A stretch of DNA of 64,000 nucleotides, taken from Rhizobiales bacterium UBA1912 (lineage in GTDB: Bacteria; Pseudomonadota; Alphaproteobacteria; Rhizobiales; Devosiaceae). How positions within the stretch are numbered: position 1 is the first letter of the stretch; every line of letters starts with the position of its first letter. The notes beneath the pieces are model-generated. The model was not told the origin of the DNA, made no database searches, and saw nothing but the letters and a program-made list of their open reading frames with translations. The position numbers and the translations under genes are program-made. Shown here one piece after another: positions 34,275 through 42,158 of the stretch. The DNA is taken from positions 146,927 to 210,926 of the forward strand of contig DDGC01000001.1 in NCBI GenBank assembly GCA_002337455.1. Reading direction: 5' to 3'.

Positions 34275-35069
34275 ATGAGCACATTGGAGACGTCCGAGGA
34301 CGCGGTGAAGGTCAAACGCACGCGAACGAGCGCGCTCGACCGCATCCTGCAGGTGCTCGATTTTCTCCAGAGCAATGACGCGCCCGCGACGGCCTATGAG
34401 ATCGCCCGCGCTGTCGGCGCGCCGCTCTCGACGGTTTATACACTGGTCGAGGATCTCGTCGAAAAGGATATGCTGGACCGGTTCGAGGATGGACGGTTGT
34501 GGTTCGGGCATCGGCTCTATCACTACGGGCTGACTTATGCCCGCCATGTCGATCTTCTGACTGCCGCCAACCATGAAATGAGCGATCTTGCGCTCGCCTC
34601 TGGCGAGACCGTGCAGATCTGCGGGCGGGACGGTGATTTCATGGTGGTGCTGGGCATGGTGGATGGGCCCGACCATTTTCAGGTTGCTTCCCAGGTGGGC
34701 AGCCGTACGCCGCTCAACTGGTCGGCGTCGGGGCGATTGCTGGTCGGGCATTTGTCCGAAGATGAGCGGCGCTCGATTTTCTCGCACGCAAGCCGCCCTT
34801 CTCCCACTGGACGCGCGGAAACCGACATCGAAATTCTTACCGCGACATCACGCCAGGCACTCGATGCCGGGCTCTCGATACAGGCTGGTGAATCTGCCTA
34901 TTCGATTGCCTGCATAGCGGCGCCGATCCTCGATACGGCTGGAGTGTGCAGGGCCACCATTTCCATTGTGGTTCCCGACCAGAAGGTTGAGCAGGCCGAT
35001 CCTGACCTCAAGGAACTGGTGCGATCAAGCGCCGTCAACATCGGTCGGCGCCTGGGGTGGTCGCGCTAA
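34275..35069 (+). CDS. IclR-family transcriptional regulator
   Basis: A 264-residue IclR protein: winged HTH at about 20-75 (LDRILQVLDFLQSNDAPATAYEIARAVGAPLSTVYTLVEDL) and effector domain at about 90-260 (LLVGHLSEDE...SIACIAAPILD). It is the last plus-strand gene of the peptide-type ABC/PLP set, 72 bp after the PLP gene. It converges with a second IclR gene, their stop codons 6 bp apart. It is the obvious candidate to sense the imported solute or its product. Confidence 0.9.
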   Translation: MSTLETSEDAVKVKRTRTSALDRILQVLDFLQSNDAPATAYEIARAVGAPLSTVYTLVEDLVEKDMLDRFEDGRLWFGHRLYHYGLTYARHVDLLTAANHEMSDLALASGETVQICGRDGDFMVVLGMVDGPDHFQVASQVGSRTPLNWSASGRLLVGHLSEDERRSIFSHASRPSPTGRAETDIEILTATSRQALDAGLSIQAGESAYSIACIAAPILDTAGVCRATISIVVPDQKVEQADPDLKELVRSSAVNIGRRLGWSR

Positions 35070-35075
35070 GCGGGA

Positions 35076-35846
35076 CTATTCAGCGACGCCTTTGCCATAG
35101 AGCAGCACCGAGGCTTCAGACGCCGCCGATTTGAGACGGTCGATGGCGCTATCGAGGGTGTCGCGATCGATGCGTGAGGTGGGGCCGAACATGGACAAAC
35201 CCGCCACCATGCGTCCGCCAGAGGTCAGCACCGGCACCGCAATGGCAGTGATGCCGTCCTCACGCTCGCCCATATTGTAAGAAAAGCCGCGATCACGCGA
35301 GAGATCGATTTCGCTTTCGAGTTCGCCGCGGGCGGTGATGGTGCGGTTGGTAAATGCCTCGAATTTGAGCGCTGAAAGATATTTCTCCCGTTCGCGCGGC
35401 GAAACATGGGCCAGCCACATCTTGCCATGCGCCGTGCAATAGGCCTCCAGCCTGTCGCCCACCCTGATATCGACCGAAAGCGAGCGCTGCGGCATGGCCC
35501 GGGCGACACAGACGACCATTCCCGTCTGATAGATGGTGGCCATCGAGGCTTCCTTGAGGTCGCGCGTGATGTCCTCGAGCAACGGTTGAAGAAGCTGCCC
35601 GAGCCTGTCCTGTTCGAGGGCACGATCGCCAAGATCGACCAGCATGTAGCCAAGGCGGAAGCTGCCCTTGCTGACCTGCACCAGCGCCCCTTCGGCCTCG
35701 AGTGTCTTGAGGAAACGATGGGCGGTTATGGCGTTCATGCCGAGTTCGCGTACCAGATCGGCCGCCGAAATGCGCTGCCGCCCGCGTCCGAGAAGGCGCA
35801 GGATGTCAAACGCCTTGGAAACCGAATTGTTGAGTTGCGTGGCCAA
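35076..35846 (-). CDS. IclR-family transcriptional regulator
   Basis: A 256-residue IclR protein with HTH at residues 9-60 (VSKAFDILRLLGRGRQRISAADLVRELGMNAITAHRFLKTLEAEG) and an effector domain with TAHGKMWLAHVS and GISAIA-like (DGITAIAVPVLTSGG) motifs. The start is TTG at 35846 with only a weak GGGG upstream; no better start is in frame. It lies 18 bp behind the DctM stop and is co-oriented with the TRAP genes, so it probably controls the divergent promoter at 38802-39101. Confidence 0.88.
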   Translation of the reverse strand: MATQLNNSVSKAFDILRLLGRGRQRISAADLVRELGMNAITAHRFLKTLEAEGALVQVSKGSFRLGYMLVDLGDRALEQDRLGQLLQPLLEDITRDLKEASMATIYQTGMVVCVARAMPQRSLSVDIRVGDRLEAYCTAHGKMWLAHVSPREREKYLSALKFEAFTNRTITARGELESEIDLSRDRGFSYNMGEREDGITAIAVPVLTSGGRMVAGLSMFGPTSRIDRDTLDSAIDRLKSAASEASVLLYGKGVAE

Positions 35847-35864
35847 ACCGAACCCCGTTGCCGC

Positions 35865-37187
35865 CTACCCGAGAAGTTTGGGAAAGAACAACACTATGGT
35901 CGGAAATGCCAGCAAAAGTGCAACCCGCACAATTTCGGCGGCGAAAAACGGCAGCGCGCCCTTGAAGGTTTCCCACATGGGGATGTCGCGGGCCATGGAA
36001 TTGATGACAAAGACATTCATGCCCACCGGTGGCGTTATCAGGCCAAGCTCGACAACGATCAGGGCCAGAATGCCGAACCAGACCTTGGTGTCATCAAGGC
36101 TCATGCCGAAATCGAGCTGGGCGACGACCGGCCAGAAAAACGGCATGGCCAACAAGATCATCGAGAGCGAATCCATAAGGCAGCCCAGAACGATCAGTGC
36201 CACGAGGAGCAGGATGAGGATCATCATTGGCTCCAGCCCCGAATTGAGCATCATATCGGCCGCTGCCTGGGGCACCCCGCCGCGCGACATGAAGATCTTG
36301 AGCAGTTCGGCGCCGAGGACGATCAGATAGATCATGCCGGCGGTCTTGGCCGTTTCGAGTATGGAATCAAAAACATCACGCCAACCGACCAGACGCCGGA
36401 CCACGCCATAGGCGAGGACCAGGAAAACACCTATCGAGGCGGCCGGTGTGGGGGTGAACAGCCCCGCATAGATGCCGCCGATGACGAGGCCGAAAACGAT
36501 AACGACCGGCAGGACGCCGATGGTGGCCTTTATCAGTTCGTCACGACTGACCTGCCCGCCACGCGGGCCGGCTTCAGGCACAAGCCAAGTGTAGATAGCG
36601 ATGACGATCATGAAAAAGACGACAGCCATGACGCCGGGGACCAGCGCCGCCGAAAACATGGTGACGATGTTGGCCTCGACGATTACCGCGTAAACGACGA
36701 GAACCACCGAGGGGGGAATAAGGATGCCGAGCACGCCGCCAGCGGCCAGCGTTCCGGTGGCGAGGGCGGGGGAATATTTGTAGCGCCGCAATTCGGGCAG
36801 CGCCACCTTGCCCATTGTCGAGGCGGTTGCGAGCGAGGAGCCGCAGACGGCCCCAAAGCCGGCACAGGCGGCGATGGCCGCCATTGCCACGCCGCCGCGC
36901 AACCGACCGAACCAGGCATTGGCGGCCCGGAACAAGCTCTGAGACAATTGCGCCTTTGTGGCGATATGGCCCATCAGGATGAACAGGGGAACGACCGAGA
37001 GGTCGTAGTTCGAGAAGGTGCCGTAAGCCAGCGTCTTGAGCTGGGATAGCAGGATGGCCGGGCCTGAGAGAATCAGAACGCCACCCATCCCGACCGCCGC
37101 CATGGCGTAACCTATGGGAATGCGGATGGCGATCATGCCGATCAGGACGGCCAGCCCTGTCAATCCGACCAACAATTGTGAAGTCAT
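35865..37187 (-). CDS. TRAP transporter large permease (DctM-like)
   Basis: A 440-residue membrane protein with about 12 segments. DctM hallmarks are FILMGHIATKAQLSQSLF, GGVAMAAIAACAGFGAVCGSSLATASTMGKVALPE, GTLAAGGVLGILIPPSVVLVVYAVI and late ELGLITPPVGMNVFVIN. It forms the Na-dependent carrier with the DctQ-like gene 29 bp upstream. No good ribosome site precedes the ATG, so translation may be coupled to dctQ. Confidence 0.93.
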   Translation of the reverse strand: MTSQLLVGLTGLAVLIGMIAIRIPIGYAMAAVGMGGVLILSGPAILLSQLKTLAYGTFSNYDLSVVPLFILMGHIATKAQLSQSLFRAANAWFGRLRGGVAMAAIAACAGFGAVCGSSLATASTMGKVALPELRRYKYSPALATGTLAAGGVLGILIPPSVVLVVYAVIVEANIVTMFSAALVPGVMAVVFFMIVIAIYTWLVPEAGPRGGQVSRDELIKATIGVLPVVIVFGLVIGGIYAGLFTPTPAASIGVFLVLAYGVVRRLVGWRDVFDSILETAKTAGMIYLIVLGAELLKIFMSRGGVPQAAADMMLNSGLEPMMILILLLVALIVLGCLMDSLSMILLAMPFFWPVVAQLDFGMSLDDTKVWFGILALIVVELGLITPPVGMNVFVINSMARDIPMWETFKGALPFFAAEIVRVALLLAFPTIVLFFPKLLG

Positions 37188-37216
37188 GGGAGGTATCCGA
37201 TCGGGTTGCAGAGCCT

Positions 37217-37738
37217 TCAGGCCGACTCGGCTTCTTCGGGAATGATGCCGCAGCTGGCCTGAATGAGGTTCGCCACGCCCGCCAACGCCAGCAATGCCAG
37301 CGAAACAAGGATGGGCAAGAAGGCGTACCAGAGAGGGAACTGATAGATCGCCGTGGTTTCGCGATAGGTCATCTGGTCGATGAGCCCGAAACTCATGCGC
37401 CACAGCAGGATGGCGGCAAAGGCAACGGCGCAGAGTGCGCCGAGCCCAGCCAGCGCCACGATGGCCCGGCGGCCCATTCCGGCAGTAAAGATGTCTGCTG
37501 TCACGTTGGCGCCAGTGACCTGGCAGTAGGGCAGGAACATGAACATCCCCACCGCAGTACCCACCTGCACGATCTCATAAACCCCCGGAAAGGGGCGATC
37601 GAACAGCATGATCTGTGCCACGCTATAAACATTGACGGCAACGACGCCGAGGATGACGAGCCCGCCAAGCAGGGCCCAATAGCGGGCAAGATCGCGAATG
37701 ACCCGGACCGCAATTTGTCGTTTCGGCGTCGTTGCCAT
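37217..37738 (-). CDS. TRAP transporter small permease (DctQ-like)
   Basis: A 173-residue protein with four hydrophobic segments (about 18-38, 58-75, 90-112, 135-160). The FDRPFPGVYEIVQVGTAVGMFMFLPYCQ stretch matches the DctQ family (helix 2 with conserved Glu). AAGGAAG precedes the ATG at 37738. It lies between the binding-protein gene (10 bp away) and dctM. Confidence 0.9.
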   Translation of the reverse strand: MATTPKRQIAVRVIRDLARYWALLGGLVILGVVAVNVYSVAQIMLFDRPFPGVYEIVQVGTAVGMFMFLPYCQVTGANVTADIFTAGMGRRAIVALAGLGALCAVAFAAILLWRMSFGLIDQMTYRETTAIYQFPLWYAFLPILVSLALLALAGVANLIQASCGIIPEEAESA

Positions 37739-37748
37739 TGTCGCTTCC

Positions 37749-38801
37749 TTATTCGGCGTGAGCAGCGACCGCGGCCCGAGCGGCATCGACAATCGCCTGG
37801 GCATCGATTGACCCCTGCCCGCCGACTTCGTCCACCCAGCGCGCAACGACCGGCTCAATGGCGTCGACAAAGACCGCGCTTTCCTCTTCGGAGAGCGTGA
37901 TGTGTTCATTGCCTGCCTCGACGGCGATGGCTATGCCCGCTTCGTCGATGTCACGCCAGATCTGCCCCACTTCGCGCAGCCAGTCCTCATCGGAATTGTC
38001 GAGGAATATCTGCTGAATATCCTCTGGCAACGAATTCCAGCGGTCGAGATTCATCGAGACCTGGAAGACGCTTGCGCCCAGACGGCCCTTGTCGGCCAGT
38101 TCGATCTGGTAATCGGTCAGATCCTGGAGCTGCAAGGCGGGAATGATCTCCCACGGAATGAGGCCGCCATCAACGACGCCACGCGACAGGGCCTGGGGGA
38201 AATCGGGCACGGGCATCGAGACGGGATTGGCGCCCAGCGCTTCGACAACCCACGCACCGGTCCGCGTCGGGATGCGCAGGGTCGTGCCAGCCAGATCGTC
38301 GGGCGAGCGCACTTCCCTGGACGCCATGTGAACGGCCTGCCCGGCATGGACGTGCTGGAATAGCACCTGAACGCCCACATGTTCCTCGGCGAAGTATTCG
38401 TCGAACATGTCAGCTATGGCGAGATTGGTCGCTACAGGGTCGTTGGTGTGAATGTTGGGCAGTTCGAACACTTCGGTGCGCGGGAAAAGCCCCGGTGAAT
38501 AGCCGTTGAGGGTCCAGACCAGATCGACCACGCCGTCGCGGGCCTGGCGGATCAGTTCGGCGGGTGTGCCGCCAAGCGACATGGACGGGTAGATTTCGAT
38601 GTCCACGCGGCCGTCCGAGGCCTCCTCGATGCGCTCGGCCCAGGGCTCGAGCATCTGAGTTTGGGCCGGGGCGCCCGGCCCCAGAAAATGGTGCAAGGTG
38701 AACGTAAACTCTGCTTGACCGAAAGCGGGGCCGGCAAGTGCCGTGGAAACGAGCAGAGCGCCAGCGCTCAACGCCGCGCGGGGAAACGAAAATGTCATCA
38801 T
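37749..38801 (-). CDS. TRAP transporter solute-binding protein (DctP-like)
   Basis: A 350-residue exported protein: signal (MMTFSFPRAALSAGALLVSTALAGPAFG), then FTLHHFLGPGAPAQTQMLEPWAERIEEASDGRVDIEIYPSMSLGG, the DctP fold. The family carboxylate-binding Arg sits in GTTLRIPTRTGAWVVEALGANPVSMP. GGAGGAG precedes the ATG pair (38801/38798). As first gene of TRAP-IclR it is driven by the operator-bearing promoter at 38866-38895. The solute is likely an organic acid related to the ThDP/cupin enzymes encoded divergently. Confidence 0.93.
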   Translation of the reverse strand: MMTFSFPRAALSAGALLVSTALAGPAFGQAEFTFTLHHFLGPGAPAQTQMLEPWAERIEEASDGRVDIEIYPSMSLGGTPAELIRQARDGVVDLVWTLNGYSPGLFPRTEVFELPNIHTNDPVATNLAIADMFDEYFAEEHVGVQVLFQHVHAGQAVHMASREVRSPDDLAGTTLRIPTRTGAWVVEALGANPVSMPVPDFPQALSRGVVDGGLIPWEIIPALQLQDLTDYQIELADKGRLGASVFQVSMNLDRWNSLPEDIQQIFLDNSDEDWLREVGQIWRDIDEAGIAIAVEAGNEHITLSEEESAVFVDAIEPVVARWVDEVGGQGSIDAQAIVDAARAAVAAHAE

Positions 38802-38857
38802 GATCTCCTCCTGGTCCCTCTCCAGCGGGACGTGTGAACCGACATCTGATGTATCGG

Positions 38858-38872
38858 ATATTTCATATTTAG
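38858..38872 (+). promoter_or_regulatory. Direct-repeat operator candidate, copy 1
   Basis: ATATTTCATATTTAG, overlapping the TRAP operon -10 box and lying 57 bp upstream of its first codon. It matches copy 2 at 39078 in 14 of 15 bases. Confidence 0.5.
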
Positions 38873-38895
38873 ATCACACTGATCCGGATTGTAAA
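38866..38895 (-). promoter_or_regulatory. Promoter of the TRAP-IclR operon with central palindrome
   Basis: On the minus strand, TTTACA (38895-38890) and TAAATA (38871-38866) are separated by 18 bp. The spacer holds a perfect palindrome GATCA-CAC-TGATC (38872-38884), the right place for a repressor. The -10 box is inside a 15-base motif (38858-38872) that is repeated with one change just before the divergent gene. Confidence 0.55.
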
Positions 38896-38932
38896 ATAAC
38901 TTTCTTTCACTCGATCATGACCCATGAGTTAT

Positions 38933-38946
38933 GAATTCCGGAATTC
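38933..38946. promoter_or_regulatory. 14-bp perfect palindrome in the divergent region
   Basis: GAATTCCGGAATTC is perfectly symmetrical and sits midway between the two divergent start codons. It could be an additional operator half-site pair. The remaining 300-bp gap is AT-rich without open frames. Confidence 0.35.
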
Positions 38947-39077
38947 GCTTCAATATTTCAAGCAAAAAAATCTGATTTTCTCAATGCTTTCCGGGCACTT
39001 CGTGATCGCAAAGCCTGTGACATCTAATTTGCGATTGACGAGAGCTCCGACAATCGACATGCTTTATTAGCGTAATA

Positions 39078-39092
39078 ATATTTCATATATAG
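39078..39092 (+). promoter_or_regulatory. Direct-repeat operator candidate, copy 2
   Basis: ATATTTCATATATAG, nine bases before the ATG at 39102. A protein bound here would cover the ribosome-binding region and the probable transcript start of the ThDP-cupin operon. No classical Shine-Dalgarno is visible before this gene. Confidence 0.45.
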
Positions 39093-39101
39093 CAGTTTAG
39101 T

Positions 39102-40808
39102 ATGAACCAGCAAAAGCGGCTTACACTTACGGCAGGCGGAGCCCTGCTCGCACGGCTCAAGGCTGTCGGTGTCGACTATATCTTCGCAAATTCGGGCACG
39201 GATTTTCCGCCGATTATCGAGGGGCTGGCTGAAGCCTCGGCCAAGGACGTGCCGCTGCCAGAGGCGCTGGTCATGCCCCATGAAAGCGCCGCTATGGGTA
39301 TGGCACATGGCTATTACCTTGCGACCGGGCGCGTCCAGGCAGTGATGGCCCACACCAATGTGGGGCTGGCAAACTGCGCGACAGGGGCCATCAATGCGGC
39401 GGTCGAAAATATTCCCGTCATGCTGTTTTCCGGCCGGACACCAGTTACCGAAGCCGGGCGGTTCGGCGCCCGCACCGTTCCCATCGGTTGGGGGCAGGAA
39501 ATGCGCGATCAGGCCGGGCTGGTCCGCGAGGCTGTCAAATGGGATTATGAGTTGCGGTTTCCCGAGCAGGCCGGCGCGCTGGTGGATCGGGCCTATGCCA
39601 TCGCCAATTCCACGCCCAAGGGGCCGGTCTATACCGCACTTCCGCGCGAGGTGCTGTGCGAACCCTATCAACCAGATGACATCTCCGGGCCTTTGAGCAT
39701 GCAGCCGGCACGGATCGGCGCCGACCCGACCCAGATCGGGCTTGTGGCCGAAAAGCTGGCAAAGGCCGAGTTCCCAATCATCATCGCCCAGCATGGCGCC
39801 GGGAGCGCCGAGGCGTTCGCGGCGCTTGGCGACCTGGCCGAGCGCTGGGCTATTCCGGTCTGTCACTATTGGGCTGTGCAGATTGCGATTTCCACTAACC
39901 ATCCGATGTATTCAGGGATTGATCCCAAAGGGCTGCTGGAGCGCGCTGATCTGGTGATTGTGCTCGACTCGCTAGCCCCGTGGTCGCAACAGGCGCACAC
40001 AGCGCGCGACGATGCGACAGTGGTTCATATCGGCCCCGACCCGCTCAAGGCGCGCATGCCGATCCGCAATTTCCGCTCGGACATCTCGATGGCCTGCGAA
40101 CTGGCGAATGGAATTCTGGCGCTGGCTGCGGCGATGGACACTGTCGAACCCGGCGAAGCCGTGGACGCACGCCGGGCTGGAATCATCGATCGCAACACTG
40201 CGACGCGCAAAGCAGCCATCGAGCGCGCAGAGATCGGCCGCGAAGGCACGATGACGGCCGACTATGTGGCATTGAAAGTGTCGCAGGCGCTGGCCGGACG
40301 CGAGGCCGTACTCCTGTCGGAACGTGGATGCCCCATGCCTGCAATGACGCTGGACCATCATCGCGCCTGGTATCAGGAACCGCATGCGGGCGGGCTGGGC
40401 TGGTCGTTCCCGGCGGCTCTCGGGATGCAATTGGCCGATCGCGAGCAGCTTGTGGTCGCGACCATGGGCGATGGATCCTACATGTTCGCCAACCCGGTTG
40501 CTTGCCACCAGATCGCCGAAGCGCTGGAACTGCCCCTGCTGGTCATCATCATGAACAATGCCGAATGGGCCGCAGTGCGCCATTCGGTGCTCGACATCTA
40601 TCCCGACGGGTACGCGTCAAAGACCAATCAGATGCCGCTGACGGCCCTTTCGCCGATCCCCGATTTCATCAAGGTGGCCGAGGCCAGCCGGGCTTATGCG
40701 CGCAGGGTCGAGAATGCCGACGCGCTGGAAACGGAGCTGGCCGGCGCGATCGATCACGTTTCGCAAAAGCGCACGCTGGCGCTGCTCGATATCACCATCC
40801 GTAACTGA
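39102..40808 (+). CDS. Thiamine diphosphate-requiring enzyme (acetolactate synthase large-subunit-like)
   Basis: A 568-residue ThDP enzyme. The PYR domain has the catalytic Glu in VMPHESAAMGMAHGYYLATG. A central domain spans about 205-345. The PP domain has the ThDP motif GDGSYMFANPVACHQIAEALELPLLVIIMNNAEW. It is a paralogue class of the enzyme at 17258, but clearly diverged. No acetolactate synthase small subunit is present, arguing for a catabolic oxoacid decarboxylase or lyase. The cupin dioxygenase gene follows after 27 bp, and a TRAP transporter is divergent, so all three probably serve one substrate. Confidence 0.83.
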   Translation: MNQQKRLTLTAGGALLARLKAVGVDYIFANSGTDFPPIIEGLAEASAKDVPLPEALVMPHESAAMGMAHGYYLATGRVQAVMAHTNVGLANCATGAINAAVENIPVMLFSGRTPVTEAGRFGARTVPIGWGQEMRDQAGLVREAVKWDYELRFPEQAGALVDRAYAIANSTPKGPVYTALPREVLCEPYQPDDISGPLSMQPARIGADPTQIGLVAEKLAKAEFPIIIAQHGAGSAEAFAALGDLAERWAIPVCHYWAVQIAISTNHPMYSGIDPKGLLERADLVIVLDSLAPWSQQAHTARDDATVVHIGPDPLKARMPIRNFRSDISMACELANGILALAAAMDTVEPGEAVDARRAGIIDRNTATRKAAIERAEIGREGTMTADYVALKVSQALAGREAVLLSERGCPMPAMTLDHHRAWYQEPHAGGLGWSFPAALGMQLADREQLVVATMGDGSYMFANPVACHQIAEALELPLLVIIMNNAEWAAVRHSVLDIYPDGYASKTNQMPLTALSPIPDFIKVAEASRAYARRVENADALETELAGAIDHVSQKRTLALLDITIRN

Positions 40809-40835
40809 AACAGGCCTCACACCTGGAGGAGACAT

Positions 40836-41369
40836 ATGCCTGAACTTGCCAAGACTGAATTCTGGAAAGACCTAAAGCCGATCACCAAGGTATTCCAGCC
40901 CGATGCGCTGCCCGAGGTCTACCTGGAAAATGCGCCCACCGAGGACGAACGCTATTACGTGCCATTCACGGAAACGGTCTCCTCGCGCCCCCTGTGGATT
41001 TCACCGACCCAGAACAAGTGGTGCGATATCCTGATGGCCAAGGAGGCCGGCCTCGTCAACCGGCACTATCACCCCCATGAGGTGTTCGCTCTGACGCTGT
41101 CGGGCAAATGGGGATATCTCGAACATGACTGGACGGCGACCAAGGGCGACTTCGTTTATGAAACACCGGGTGAGGGCCACACTCTGGTCGCGTATGAGCA
41201 CGAAGAGCCGATGAAAGTGTTCTTCACCGTCACCGGTCCGCTGATCTGGCTCGATGAAGACGGCGAGCCCAACGGGTATTTCGACGTTCACAACTATATC
41301 GAGATGTGCCGGACCCACTATGACAAGGTCGGCATCGGCGCCGACTATGTGAACTCTCTGTTCCGGTAA
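40836..41369 (+). CDS. Cupin dioxygenase, 2,4'-dihydroxyacetophenone dioxygenase-like
   Basis: A 177-residue single-domain cupin. The metal ligands are visible: HYHPHEVFALTLSGKWGYLEHDW (cupin motif 1, His-x-His and Glu) and PGEGHTLV (motif 2 His). Length and overall pattern match 2,4'-dihydroxyacetophenone dioxygenase, which cleaves an aromatic ketone side chain using Fe. GGAGGAGA precedes the ATG. Coupled with the upstream ThDP enzyme, it may cleave a C-C bond next to a carbonyl formed or used by that enzyme. The family has several untested members, so the reaction is tentative. Confidence 0.8.
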   Translation: MPELAKTEFWKDLKPITKVFQPDALPEVYLENAPTEDERYYVPFTETVSSRPLWISPTQNKWCDILMAKEAGLVNRHYHPHEVFALTLSGKWGYLEHDWTATKGDFVYETPGEGHTLVAYEHEEPMKVFFTVTGPLIWLDEDGEPNGYFDVHNYIEMCRTHYDKVGIGADYVNSLFR

Positions 41370-41371
41370 TG

Positions 41372-41398
41372 AAAAGGCGCCCACCGGCGCCTTTTTTT
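41372..41398. terminator. Bidirectional Rho-independent terminator
   Basis: AAAAGGCGCC and GGCGCCTTTT form a perfect ten-base stem around CACC, followed by three more T. It starts two bases after the cupin stop and ends at the stop codon of the convergent SDR gene. This is the clearest intrinsic terminator in the window. Confidence 0.88.
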
Positions 41399-42156
41399 CA
41401 GGCGCTCATGCCCCCATCGGCCATGAGCATGGCGCCCGTTGTAAAGCTTGACAGGTTTGAGGCGAGGTAGAGTACCGATTTTGCAATTTCCTCGGGGCTA
41501 CCATGGCGGCCCATGGGGATCATCTCGTTGAAAAATTCCGTACCGTCGCGACCGATCTCCTCACCCAGCCCTTTTTCGACATTGTGCTGGAAGTCGTTGT
41601 CTATGGGTCCGGGGTGGATGGTGTTGACGCGGATGCCGCGCGGCGCGAGCTCCTTGGCAAGGCAGCGCATCAACCCCACTTGAGCGTGTTTGGCGGTGAT
41701 ATAGGCGTAAACGCCCGGGTCGCCTCGCGTTGCAGCTACGCTCGAATTGATGACGATGCTGCCGCCCTGCCCCATGAGCGGGGTGAAATATTTGGCGACC
41801 AGAAACGCGCCGCGCACATGAACCGCGTGAACGGCGTCGAACACATCTTCGGGATAGCTCTCGATGGGCGCAACGGCGCCGAAATTACCGGCGTTGGAAA
41901 AAACCACGTCGACATGGCCGAAGCGTTCCTTCGCCGCGTCAGCCAGTGACCTGACGCTGGCGGCGTCGGAGACGTCGGCAGGCACGAGAGCAATCTCGCC
42001 GGCCGGCAGATCGACCATCGCCCGCTCCAGCCCCTCGACCGAAAGATCGGAGAGGACCAGCTTTGCCCCCTCCTCGAGCATGAGCCTGGCGGTTGCGTGG
42101 CCAATGCTGCCTGCGCCGCCAGTGACGACGCAGACCTTTCCCTCAAGCAGTCCCAT
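41398..42156 (-). CDS. Short-chain dehydrogenase/reductase
   Basis: A 252-residue SDR with cofactor motif TGGAGSIG (residues 13-20), an Asp ending beta2 (VLSDLS, favouring NAD), NAG in VFSNAGN, and the catalytic set INSS...YAYITAK (Ser, Tyr, Lys). The C-terminus TTGAMLMADGGMSA is typical of classical SDRs. Its ATG follows the aldehyde dehydrogenase stop by two bases, so the two form an operon: alcohol or hydroxyacid to carbonyl, then aldehyde to acid. Confidence 0.9.
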   Translation of the reverse strand: MGLLEGKVCVVTGGAGSIGHATARLMLEEGAKLVLSDLSVEGLERAMVDLPAGEIALVPADVSDAASVRSLADAAKERFGHVDVVFSNAGNFGAVAPIESYPEDVFDAVHAVHVRGAFLVAKYFTPLMGQGGSIVINSSVAATRGDPGVYAYITAKHAQVGLMRCLAKELAPRGIRVNTIHPGPIDNDFQHNVEKGLGEEIGRDGTEFFNEMIPMGRHGSPEEIAKSVLYLASNLSSFTTGAMLMADGGMSA

Positions 42157-42158
42157 AA

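Noticed and set aside
35406..37049. A 547-codon open frame on the plus strand
   Set aside because: Antisense to the IclR and DctM genes; the translation is Gln/Asp/His-rich with no domain, as expected from a reversed membrane protein gene.
39035..39069. A TTGACG box as -35 of the ThDP-cupin promoter
   Set aside because: No acceptable -10 element stands at 16-19 bp; the nearest AT-rich hexamers are 23 or more bases away, so I did not call a promoter.
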